From: Verrucomicrobiota bacterium | Lineage (GTDB): Bacteria; Verrucomicrobiota; Verrucomicrobiia; Opitutales; Opitutaceae | DNA length: 9,505 nt | Direction of reading: 5' to 3' | Assembly (NCBI GenBank): GCA_023433275.1 | Contig: JAEZDN010000116.1 | Span: forward strand, 1 to 9,505 | Shown: one piece after another, positions 1-5,871 of the stretch | Layout of the letters: every line of letters starts with the position of its first letter | Position numbering within the stretch: the stretch's first letter is position 1 | The notes under the pieces: generated by a model | Told to the model about the DNA's origin: nothing | Seen by the model: only the letters and a program-made list of their open reading frames with translations | Database searches by the model: none | Translations under genes and position numbers: made by a program

Positions 1-116
1 TTTGGACTGACGCCCCCGGGTAACCCCCGGCGGCCTTCTTCATTTTCAGAATTCAGGGAACGGCCCGACTTTCAAAAACCGCTGGTTTCCAGTGAGTTTT
101 TCGCTATCAAGGTGGC
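1..116. other. Noncoding leader before first gene; nothing firm
   Basis: No reading frame in this stretch looks real. An in-frame TGA at 93-95 closes the frame of the gene that follows, so that gene cannot extend upstream. A weak GC-rich inverted repeat (CCGGG at 16-20, CCCGG at 26-30) is present but has no convincing T-tract. No clear promoter is seen. Confidence 0.4.
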
Positions 117-797
117 GTGAAAGCCTCCGAATTCTTTGCGCTCCCCCCGTCGCTGGGCAGGTTTGAATCGTATTTCCAAGCGGGGGTCGCGCCGTGGGAA
201 TGGATCAAGCAGATCGGACCGGCCCTGGCGGCGGCGGAGTTCGAAACCGCGGGTCTCACGATCCCGCCGGGGGTTCATATTGAGGGCAAGGTCTGGTTGC
301 ACCCGACGGTCAAGCTGCCCGCGCACGCCACGATCATCGGGCCGGTTTACATCGGGGCGCGGACGGAGATCCGGCCGGGGGCGTTCATTCGCAACAACGT
401 GATCGCGGGCGAGGGCTGCGTGTTGGGCAACTCGAGCGAATTCAAGAACTGCCTGTTGCTCGATGGCGTGCAGGCGCCGCATTTCAATTACGTGGGCGAT
501 TCCGTGCTGGGCAACGGCGCGCACCTCGGGGCGGGCGTGATTTGTTCCAACCTGCGGCTCGACCAGGGCGAGGTGACGGTGCGGCTGGCGAACGAAATCG
601 TCCAGACCGGCCTGAGGAAGTTTGGGGCGATCCTGGGCGACAAGGCGGAGGTGGGGTGCAATGCGGTGCTGAATCCCGGCTCGGTCCTCGGACCGCGGGC
701 GCTGGTGATGCCGACGATGTCGTTCAGCGGCGTGCTGGCGCCGGCCACGATTGCCCGCGTGCGGCAGAGCGTGGTGACGATGGCGCGGCGGGACTGA
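117..797 (+). CDS. Left-handed beta-helix acyltransferase, GlmU C-terminal-like
   Basis: A 226-residue protein made mostly of hexapeptide repeats (about residues 45-205, with steps such as GPVYIG, AVLNPG and SVLGPR). This is the left-handed beta-helix fold of sugar-nucleotide acyl/acetyltransferases (LpxA/GlmU superfamily). Residues 121-128, PHFNYVGD, match the segment of the GlmU acetyltransferase domain that carries its catalytic histidine, so His122 is the likely base. The uridylyltransferase domain of full GlmU is absent, and a short helical N-terminus (residues 1-45) takes its place. The likely substrate is a UDP-amino sugar and acetyl- or acyl-CoA, in the cytoplasm, but the exact substrate cannot be read from the sequence. 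The start is GTG at 117 because an in-frame stop lies at 93-95; AAGG at 109-112 is a possible weak ribosome site. The fold is secure and the specific reaction is inferred. Confidence 0.85.
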   Translation: MKASEFFALPPSLGRFESYFQAGVAPWEWIKQIGPALAAAEFETAGLTIPPGVHIEGKVWLHPTVKLPAHATIIGPVYIGARTEIRPGAFIRNNVIAGEGCVLGNSSEFKNCLLLDGVQAPHFNYVGDSVLGNGAHLGAGVICSNLRLDQGEVTVRLANEIVQTGLRKFGAILGDKAEVGCNAVLNPGSVLGPRALVMPTMSFSGVLAPATIARVRQSVVTMARRD

Positions 798-938
798 GGA
801 CAAAAACTTTCTCGTTCTCCTGATCTTTCTCGTTCTCTCTATCCGGTCCTTGGAGAAAGATTGCGATTAAGAGAAAGAGAACGATACCCACCGCGAACCT
901 CCGATCCCTGGAGAAAGATTAAGAGAAAGATTTCCATC
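798..938. repeat. Short purine/pyrimidine-tract repeats before trpS
   Basis: This gap is built from short related words. TTTCTCGTTCTC occurs at 808-819 and 826-837. GAGAAAGAT occurs at 853-861, 911-919 and 923-931, with a variant GAGAAAGAGAACG at 871-883. The word at 823-831 (ATCTTTCTC) is the exact reverse complement of the 853-861 word, giving a 9-bp stem with a 21-nt loop. The strand is pyrimidine-rich on the left and purine-rich on the right. It may end transcription of the first gene or form the trpS leader. No T-box, tryptophan-codon leader peptide or clear promoter was seen. Confidence 0.6.
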
Positions 939-1907
939 ATGCCCCGCATTCTAACCGGCATCACGCCCTCCGGCACCCTGCACATCGGCAACTACTTCGG
1001 CGCGATGCGCCCGGCGATCGAGCTGCAGGCCGGCGGGGACGCGTTCTATTTCATCGCGGACTATCACTCGATGACGTCGTTGACCGACGCGAAACAGCGC
1101 CTCGCCTACACGCGCGGCATCGCGCTGGACTGGCTGGCGTGCGGGCTGGACCCGGCGAAGGCGGTTTTCTGGCGCCAGAGCGACATACCCGAGGTTTGCG
1201 AGCTCACGTGGCTGATCGGTTCGCTCACGCCGATGGGATTGCTCGAGCGTGCGCACAGCTTCAAGGACAAGACCGCCAAGGGCATCGACGCGAACTTCGG
1301 CTTGTTCGCCTATCCCGTGCTCATGGCCGCGGACATCCTGCTGTTCGACACGAACGTCGTGCCCGTGGGCAAGGACCAGAAACAGCATTTGGAAATGACG
1401 CGCGACATCGCGATCAAGTTCAACCTCACCTACGGCGAGACGTTTGTCATTCCCGAGGAAAGGATCTCGGAAACGCTGGCGGTGATCCCCGGCCTCGACG
1501 GGCAGAAGATGTCGAAGAGCTATGGCAACACGATCGAGATCTTTGGCGACGAGAAGGCGCTGCGGAAAAAGATCATGGGGATCGTGATGGATTCGCGGAC
1601 GCCCGCCGAACCCAAGCCGGACGCGGAGAAGAACCTTGCGATCCAGCTCCTGAAGCTTTTCGCGCCGGCGGATGTCGCCGCGGATTTCGAAAACCGGTTG
1701 CGCGCGGGTGGCCTCGGTTATGGCGACCTCAAGAAGGCACTCTTCGAGCACTATTGGAATCACTTTGCCCCGTACCGGGCGAAGCGGGCCGAGCTGGCGG
1801 CCAATCCCGATTATGTCGACCAGGTGCTTCGCGAAGGCGCCGAGCGCGCCCGCGCGGTGGCGTCCAAGACGATGGCCCGGGCGCGGACGAATTGCGGGTT
1901 GCGGTGA
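939..1907 (+). CDS. trpS: Tryptophanyl-tRNA synthetase
   Basis: This 322-residue class I aminoacyl-tRNA synthetase charges tRNA-Trp with tryptophan using ATP in the cytoplasm. The N-terminus reads MPRILTGITPSGTLHIGNYF, with the HIGH-type motif HIGN at residues 15-18. The second signature, KMSKS, is intact at residues 190-194. The segment HSFKDKTAKG is typical of bacterial TrpS, and the length is normal for the short bacterial type. The frame stays open upstream to 861, but those 26 residues are translated repeat DNA, and ATG 939 gives the standard family N-terminus. No strong Shine-Dalgarno is visible; the leader is the AG-rich repeat described separately. The gene converges on the minus-strand exported protein, whose stop lies 43 bp beyond the TGA. 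The call is secure. Confidence 0.97.
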   Translation: MPRILTGITPSGTLHIGNYFGAMRPAIELQAGGDAFYFIADYHSMTSLTDAKQRLAYTRGIALDWLACGLDPAKAVFWRQSDIPEVCELTWLIGSLTPMGLLERAHSFKDKTAKGIDANFGLFAYPVLMAADILLFDTNVVPVGKDQKQHLEMTRDIAIKFNLTYGETFVIPEERISETLAVIPGLDGQKMSKSYGNTIEIFGDEKALRKKIMGIVMDSRTPAEPKPDAEKNLAIQLLKLFAPADVAADFENRLRAGGLGYGDLKKALFEHYWNHFAPYRAKRAELAANPDYVDQVLREGAERARAVASKTMARARTNCGLR

Positions 1908-1949
1908 CGGCGAAACAAGCCCTTGGCCGTGACCGGCGGCGCCGCGAGG

Positions 1950-3047
1950 CTAGGGGCCCGACGCCACGGACGCGGCGGGGCGGGAGGCCATGAGGTGAAG
2001 AAAGACGCGCTTGCTCGCGTCCGTGGGATGCTCGGCGACGAGGGAGACGATGCCGGCGCAGTGACGCAACGGCGGCTGGGTGGTGGAAACCGCAAGGGAG
2101 GCTTTCAATGCGGGGCGGTTGTTGAGGGCGAGTTTCACGGGCAGGGCATAGACGGGCGCCGGCAACGGCATCACGCCGTCGGGCAGCCGAATCACGTCCT
2201 GCCACCCGTACACAAAGTTGGGGTTGAGACCGAGGTTGCCCGCCACTGACCATAGCGATGGTTTTTGCAGGACGTGTTCGAGGACATCGCGGCAAGCGGG
2301 CACTTCCGTGGCGGCGGAATAGAATGAGCGAAGGGCGAAATAGACACTGAAGGCGAGGCGTTCTTCTTCGGCGGAAAGCTGAAATGCCTCGGCAGCCCGC
2401 CGCCCGGCTTCAACGGCCGTCGGTTCGGGTCGCCGGCCGATGCCATAATAGTGTGGCTGGGAGATGCCGGCTGCCTGCAGCCGGCGGTTGATCTCGAGCG
2501 AGGACGCACAGTAGTGGACGAGTCCGCGCTCGAGGGATTCGGCGCTTACGATGGTTCTACCGTGCTTCACGGGAATTGGGGAATCAACGCGCGTCTGGCT
2601 GTCAAAAGGTCCGATAAATTCGATCTTCAGCGCCGCCGGCCGGTGGGAGTAGCGCAGTTCCAAGCCCGTGGAAGTAAAGATCGTGTCCTCGGGCAGCGGC
2701 TTGCTTTCGGGGCCGGTGTCGGGCGTCGCAGCGATGAGGCGGACAATCCACTGCTTGAAGCCAGCCGACTGTTGGAGGGTCATCAGATAGACCGCTTCGT
2801 CGCCGGCTTGAGGGAGGCTATCTTCCGGCGCCAGGACGATGCCCTGCAGGGGTATGCCTTGTCGGACCGCGTAGGCGCTGAGCGCCGGGAAGGGCGGCAT
2901 TTCAAAGGGGGAGCGTGGACCGACTGCGGTGTTTTCTGCGGGGAGTGCCGGAGAGGCGCAGCTGACTGCGGCCAACATCATCAGGGCGGAGAATCTTCGC
3001 ATGCGCATGACGGGATGAGGGCACCGCACGAGGTCGAAAAGTTTCAT
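1950..3047 (-). CDS. Predicted exported protein of unknown function
   Basis: I do not recognise this family. The frame encodes 365 residues from ATG 3047, or 352 from ATG 3008. A Sec-type signal is clear: basic MRMRR, a hydrophobic stretch (FSALMMLAAVSC), then ASPALPA. Cleavage could follow ALPA; a lipoprotein Cys is possible, but the box LAAVSC is poor. The mature part is a soluble mixed alpha/beta chain with no repeats or membrane helices and no catalytic motif I can name. ATG 3047 overlaps the stop of the upstream DUF1801-like gene as TGATG, suggesting translational coupling. ATG 3008 gives a more ordinary signal peptide. Neither has a Shine-Dalgarno. A TTG at 3050 is also in frame. The probable location is the periplasm or the outer face of a membrane. 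Confidence 0.75.
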   Translation of the reverse strand: MKLFDLVRCPHPVMRMRRFSALMMLAAVSCASPALPAENTAVGPRSPFEMPPFPALSAYAVRQGIPLQGIVLAPEDSLPQAGDEAVYLMTLQQSAGFKQWIVRLIAATPDTGPESKPLPEDTIFTSTGLELRYSHRPAALKIEFIGPFDSQTRVDSPIPVKHGRTIVSAESLERGLVHYCASSLEINRRLQAAGISQPHYYGIGRRPEPTAVEAGRRAAEAFQLSAEEERLAFSVYFALRSFYSAATEVPACRDVLEHVLQKPSLWSVAGNLGLNPNFVYGWQDVIRLPDGVMPLPAPVYALPVKLALNNRPALKASLAVSTTQPPLRHCAGIVSLVAEHPTDASKRVFLHLMASRPAASVASGP

Positions 3048-3427
3048 CAAAGCTTTGGGGGGCGTGAGGCGCGACCCGCCAGTTTGCCCGCGGCCTTGAT
3101 GATCTTCGCGGCGAGCGGGAGCGGCAGTTGATCCGGTTTGGTGAAACGCAGGCAGCTCTTGCCGCAGTCAAGACCGGCGGCCTTCAGCTCCTTGCGGTGG
3201 GGATCCACGGCCTCGGGATTCAGGTAAAGGCAGAGGTAGTTCTTCTGTTTGTTGAAGGCACCGACGTGGTAATCGCCGACGAGGTAAGTCGGCATCCGGT
3301 ACCTCATGGACTCCTCGACCTTGGGGTGAGCCTTCCTCAGGAGCGCGCGCAGCTTGGTGAAGATCGCCCGCTCGTCATCGGTCAGGGTGTTCAAGAACCC
3401 GTCCACGGTGGATGCCTGGGAGATCAT
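3047..3427 (-). CDS. DUF1801-like small protein
   Basis: A 126-residue cytoplasmic protein. The N-terminal helices (TVDGFLNTLTDDERAIFTKL), the SMRYRMPTY segment at residues 40-48, the strand pair around YHVGAFNKQKNYLCLYLNP, and the C-terminal CLRFTKPDQLPLPLAAKIIK fit the DUF1801 fold (YdhG-like). A frataxin-like iron-chaperone role has been proposed for some members; nothing here tests it. The frame is open further upstream to 3694, but those residues are translated R1 repeat DNA (for example CGTGALTR), so ATG 3427 is chosen. No Shine-Dalgarno is seen. The stop codon overlaps a possible start of the exported protein downstream (TGATG), so the two may be co-transcribed. Confidence 0.8.
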   Translation of the reverse strand: MISQASTVDGFLNTLTDDERAIFTKLRALLRKAHPKVEESMRYRMPTYLVGDYHVGAFNKQKNYLCLYLNPEAVDPHRKELKAAGLDCGKSCLRFTKPDQLPLPLAAKIIKAAGKLAGRASRPPKL

Positions 3428-3513
3428 GGCGGGTTTATTGAGGGGAACGAGGGAGGTGGCAACCCCGCGGAAAGGGCGGAGGAGGAGAGGCTGGGATTGG
3501 CGGAAGGGAAAGA

Positions 3514-3581
3514 GACGGGTGGGAGTACCCGGCCCACAGGGAGGGAAGGAGTGATGACGGGTGAGGGCACCCGTCCCACAG
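3514..3581 (-). repeat. R1 REP hairpin repeats, two tandem copies
   Basis: Copy 1 is at 3514-3539 and copy 2 at 3556-3581, separated by 16 nt of GA-rich spacer. Read on the minus strand, each has a TGTGGG head followed by a hairpin of two 8-nt arms (GACGGGTG and CACCCGTC) around a 4-nt loop. Copy 2 is a perfect stem. Copy 1 has decayed to one mismatch and one G-T pair. This layout (GTRG head, then hairpin) is that of REP sequences handled by RAYT enzymes. Confidence 0.85.
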
Positions 3582-3674
3582 GGAGTCAGTGGGGGTCTCA
3601 CATGGGATCGATTGAGAAGCGCGGAAAGAGGTGACGGAGGAGGGGAATCGATTATGGTCGTGAACGAGGTCGCT

Positions 3675-3699
3675 TGTGGGCGGGGTGCCCTCACCCCGC
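3675..3699 (+). repeat. R1 REP hairpin, inverted copy in front of RAYT gene
   Basis: This copy lies on the plus strand, opposite to all others in the window. The head TGTGGG is followed by the arms GCGGGGTG and CACCCCGC around the loop CCCT. Compared with the other copies, two base pairs are changed on both sides (A-T to C-G and C-G to G-C), so the 8-bp stem stays perfect. It ends 9 nt before the ATG of the RAYT gene and so lies in that gene's 5' leader. Confidence 0.85.
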
Positions 3700-3708
3700 G
3701 GTTTGATT

Positions 3709-4164
3709 ATGCGCTTACCTCACGTCATCCCGTTCACGGCCTCGCCGATTTATTATTTTACGGCGTGTACCATTAAACGTAAGCCGGTCCTTGCTTGTGC
3801 GGCGGTGCATCGCGCCCTGGTTGATATCTGGACCCGATCGGCGAAACTCGATGGCTGGTGCGTGGGCCGTTTCGTCATCATGCCCGACCATGTGCATTTC
3901 TTCGCGCAGCCGACAGGGGAGGCAAAGCCGCGGGGCACGTGGTTGAAAATGTGGAAATCAGTTTCGGCGCGAAAATTGGCGAACGCGTCGGACCATTCGA
4001 CGCCGCTTTGGCAGGCGGATACATTCGATCACATCCTACGTAACACCGATTTGTATGAGGAGAAATGGCGTTATATCAGGCAGAATCCGGTGCGCGCCGG
4101 ACTGTGCATCAACGCCGATGATTGGCCGTGGCAGGGAGAGATCATGGCGCTACGGATGCATTGA
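3709..4164 (+). CDS. REP-associated tyrosine transposase (RAYT, Y1 HUH family)
   Basis: This 151-residue protein belongs to the transposase_17/RAYT branch of the HUH (IS200-like) nucleases, which bind and cleave single-stranded REP hairpins. The metal-binding motif is seen as MPDHVHFF at residues 58-65 (His61 and His63). The likely nucleophile is Tyr122 in KWRYIRQNPVRAGL, the characteristic C-terminal RAYT block. The family segment LWQADTFDHILRN (100-112) is also present, so the gene looks intact and active. ATG 3709 is chosen over an in-frame GTG at 3676 because the earlier codons fall inside an R1 hairpin. R1 copies flank the gene, inverted on the left and direct on the right, so these repeats are the expected substrate. 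The 5' end is less GC-rich than its neighbours, in keeping with acquisition. Unlike IS200 elements it is normally a single-copy domesticated gene. Confidence 0.93.
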   Translation: MRLPHVIPFTASPIYYFTACTIKRKPVLACAAVHRALVDIWTRSAKLDGWCVGRFVIMPDHVHFFAQPTGEAKPRGTWLKMWKSVSARKLANASDHSTPLWQADTFDHILRNTDLYEEKWRYIRQNPVRAGLCINADDWPWQGEIMALRMH

Positions 4165-4179
4165 GAGTGCGTGGGAGAT

Positions 4180-4367
4180 GACGGGTGAGGGCACCCGTCC
4201 CACAGAAAAGGAAGAAGGATGACGGGTGAGGGCACCCGTCCCACAGGGAGGAAAAGGAGAGATGACGGGTGAGGGCACCCGTCCCACAGAGGGAAGGAGG
4301 GGTGACGGGTGGGGGGATTCGTCCCACAGAGGAGGAGGGACGACGGGTGGGGGCACCCGTCCCACCG
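4180..4367 (-). repeat. R1 REP array, five same-orientation copies
   Basis: Copies lie at 4180-4205, 4221-4246, 4264-4289, 4304-4329 and 4342-4367, with start-to-start distances of 41, 43, 40 and 38 bp. The spacers are 12-17 nt and almost pure A/G. Copies 1-3 of the array are identical over 26 nt. The fourth has a decayed right arm (GATTCGTC) with wobble pairs, and the fifth differs in the loop and the last bases. All are read on the minus strand with the GTGG head distal to the RAYT gene. The array fills the gap between RAYT and the end of plsC and could also act as a terminator or RNA-stabilising structure for both converging transcripts. Confidence 0.9.
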
Positions 4368-4387
4368 CAGGCTTCCTCGGGCGGAGA

Positions 4388-5047
4388 TCAGATCACCGGA
4401 TAAACCGGGGCGGGGATCGCGGCGATGCGGTCCATGATGCGCTGGGCGGCCAACTCGTAGCGGGCTTTGCCGGCGGCGGGGTCGTCGTAGTCGTCCGGGG
4501 AAATGGGAGGGCCGAAGACGACGCTTACCGGGGTGCCGAAGCGGGGAATGGAAGTACCCTTGCCAAAGGCATGGAACGAACCGTACACGCGGCAGGGCAC
4601 GACCGGCACGCCGGTCTTACACGCCATGAGGCCGACACCGGCCTTGGGTTTTTGCAGCTGGCCGTCGGGCGTGCGGGTGCCTTCGGGAAAGAGGACGACG
4701 GCGCGATTTTCCTTCAGGGCTTGGAGGACGCGCTTGATGGCGCCGATGTCACCGCTGTCGCGTTCCACTGGAATGGTTTCAACCTGGTTGAGCCACCACG
4801 CGAGGATGCGGTTGTTCCAGAGGCTTTTCCGCGCGAAGAAGCGCATCTGGCGCGGCACGTGACAGCCAACCAGCGGGGGATCGAGGTGGCTGGCGTGGTT
4901 GGAGGCGATGAGGAACGGTCCCTCGATCGGGAAATTATGTTGTCCGGCCACGACGCCGCGGAACCACATGCTGTGCAGCGTGGACGCCAGAAAGTGGAAG
5001 AAGCCGTAGAAGGGCCGGAGCTTCAGCACGTCGGGAGTTTGGGCCAT
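4388..5047 (-). CDS. plsC: 1-acyl-sn-glycerol-3-phosphate acyltransferase
   Basis: A 219-residue PlsC-family enzyme. It moves an acyl chain from acyl-CoA or acyl-ACP to lysophosphatidic acid, giving phosphatidic acid for membrane phospholipids, at the inner face of the cytoplasmic membrane. The HX4D catalytic motif is SNHASHLD (His51, Asp56). The glycerol-phosphate-binding motif FPEGTR lies at residues 120-125, and GVPVVPC near 145-151 is the fourth conserved block. The length is normal. The start ATG 5047 gives a typical N-terminus, though the bases before it show no Shine-Dalgarno. It is the last gene of the tyrA-aroA-cmk-plsC direction, but a 151-bp gap with an inverted repeat separates it from cmk, so it may have its own promoter. 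Acyl preference cannot be told. Confidence 0.93.
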   Translation of the reverse strand: MAQTPDVLKLRPFYGFFHFLASTLHSMWFRGVVAGQHNFPIEGPFLIASNHASHLDPPLVGCHVPRQMRFFARKSLWNNRILAWWLNQVETIPVERDSGDIGAIKRVLQALKENRAVVLFPEGTRTPDGQLQKPKAGVGLMACKTGVPVVPCRVYGSFHAFGKGTSIPRFGTPVSVVFGPPISPDDYDDPAAGKARYELAAQRIMDRIAAIPAPVYPVI

Positions 5048-5089
5048 GGGGGAGGAGGGCAGAGATCGGAAGGCTGAAGCTGTCAGCTC

Positions 5090-5171
5090 GTCATCCTGAA
5101 TGAAATGAAGGATCCATGGTCGTAAACGGAAGCGGGCATGCGCTCGGATCCTTCGCTGCGCTCAGGATGAC
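5090..5171. repeat. 26-bp inverted-repeat element between cmk and plsC
   Basis: The left arm at 5090-5115 starts GTCATCCTGA and ends GAAGGATCC. The right arm at 5146-5171 is its reverse complement in 21 of 26 positions, with 30 bases between them. The mismatches are clustered in the middle of the arm. The arm resembles a GTCATCCTGAGCG...GAAGGATCC repeat that I recall from intergenic DNA of many bacteria. On either strand it would fold into a long hairpin downstream of cmk and could act as a transcription or mRNA-processing boundary before plsC. Confidence 0.8.
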
Positions 5172-5198
5172 GTTGGGCGGGGGATGCGGGAGGGTTCG

Positions 5199-5864
5199 TC
5201 ATGTCAGCTTCGGGGCGATCAGCGCGGACATCTTGTCGACGACTTGCTCAAGCGTGAGAAAGGTGGAATCGACGTCGATGGCGCCGGCAGGCACGACGAG
5301 GGGGGCGGCCTTGCGCGAGGAGTCGAGGCGGTCGCGCTCGGCGATCGAGTCCTGCCGGCCCTCGGCGGCGCGGCGCTTGGCGCGTTCCGCCGGGTCCGCG
5401 TGGAGGAAGAAGCGGAAATCCGCGTCGGGGAAGATGACGGAGCCGATGTCGCGGCCTTCCATCACCAGGCCGCGAAAACCGTGCTGGCGGGCGAAGTCGG
5501 CCTGGCCGCGCTGGTAGCTGAGGAGAAGCTGGCGAACCTCAGGGATGGCGGCGTAGTGCGAAACGTTTTCGTTCACCCGCTGGTCGCGGATTTCGTCGCC
5601 GGCGGGTTGTCCGTCCACGAGCATGCGGGCGGAGCGACCTTCGAGGCGCGTGGAAAGGGCGAGGGCTGGCAGGGTGGCGACCAGGGCGGCGCGATCCGAG
5701 TGTGGCACGCCGCGGCGCAGGAGCTCGGCCGTGGTGTGTCGGTAGAACGAGCCGGTGTCGACGTGCAGCAGGTTGAAGCGCTCCGCCAGGATACGGGAGG
5801 AGGATGATTTTCCTGAGGCGGCACCGCCATCGATGGCGATGATGATGAAGGGGGAGGAACCCAT
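5199..5864 (-). CDS. cmk: Cytidylate kinase
   Basis: A 221-residue P-loop kinase that phosphorylates CMP and dCMP with ATP in the cytoplasm, recycling CMP released by phospholipid synthesis and RNA turnover. The Walker A loop is GGAASGKSS (residues 13-21). The family motif DTGSFYR is at 36-42, EGRDIGSVIFPDA at 136-148, and the CMP-binding/lid region ERDRLDSSRKAAPL lies near the C-terminus. The frame is open further upstream to 6005, but that part overlaps aroA in another frame and lacks family character. ATG 5864 gives the usual short lead into the first strand (FIIIAIDGG). It starts 7 bp after the aroA stop, so the two are surely co-transcribed. No Shine-Dalgarno is visible. Confidence 0.95.
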   Translation of the reverse strand: MGSSPFIIIAIDGGAASGKSSSSRILAERFNLLHVDTGSFYRHTTAELLRRGVPHSDRAALVATLPALALSTRLEGRSARMLVDGQPAGDEIRDQRVNENVSHYAAIPEVRQLLLSYQRGQADFARQHGFRGLVMEGRDIGSVIFPDADFRFFLHADPAERAKRRAAEGRQDSIAERDRLDSSRKAAPLVVPAGAIDVDSTFLTLEQVVDKMSALIAPKLT

Positions 5865-5871
5865 GGATCGG

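Larger units (their letters stand above)
3428..3708. other. Intergenic region between divergent genes with R1 repeats
   Basis: This 281-bp gap between the DUF1801-like gene (minus) and the RAYT gene (plus) holds two R1 hairpin copies on the left, one inverted copy on the right, and GA-rich DNA around them. The stretch 3583-3610 may include a decayed copy. Promoters for both neighbours should lie here, but I cannot point to convincing -35/-10 boxes. Confidence 0.5.

Noticed and set aside
11..46. Intrinsic terminator for a gene left of the window
   Set aside because: The CCGGG/CCCGG stem is only 5 bp and the following tract (CTTCTTCATTTT) starts 5 bases later; too weak to call.
951..1763. 270-residue minus-strand frame inside trpS
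   Set aside because: It is a shadow of trpS, whose HIGN and KMSKS motifs fix the coding strand.
1936..1945. GCGGCGCCGC palindrome between trpS and the exported protein
   Set aside because: It has no loop and no T-tract; such palindromes are common by chance in this GC-rich DNA.
3583..3610. Possible ninth R1 copy between the left pair and the inverted copy
   Set aside because: Only scattered GTGGGGG and CATGGGA similarity remains and the arms do not pair well enough to call it.
3428..3694. N-terminal extension of the DUF1801-like protein by 89 residues
   Set aside because: The extra residues translate R1 repeats and GA-rich spacer, and the family N-terminus begins at ATG 3427.
4142..4365. 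Two small minus-strand frames with repeated CGTGALTRH or GRVPSP units
   Set aside because: The amino acid repeats are just the R1 array read in different frames, with no start signal.
4180..4367. CRISPR-like array of 26-nt repeats and short spacers
   Set aside because: Spacers are only 12-17 nt, all GA-rich and alike, there are no cas genes, and the repeat is a REP hairpin beside a RAYT gene.
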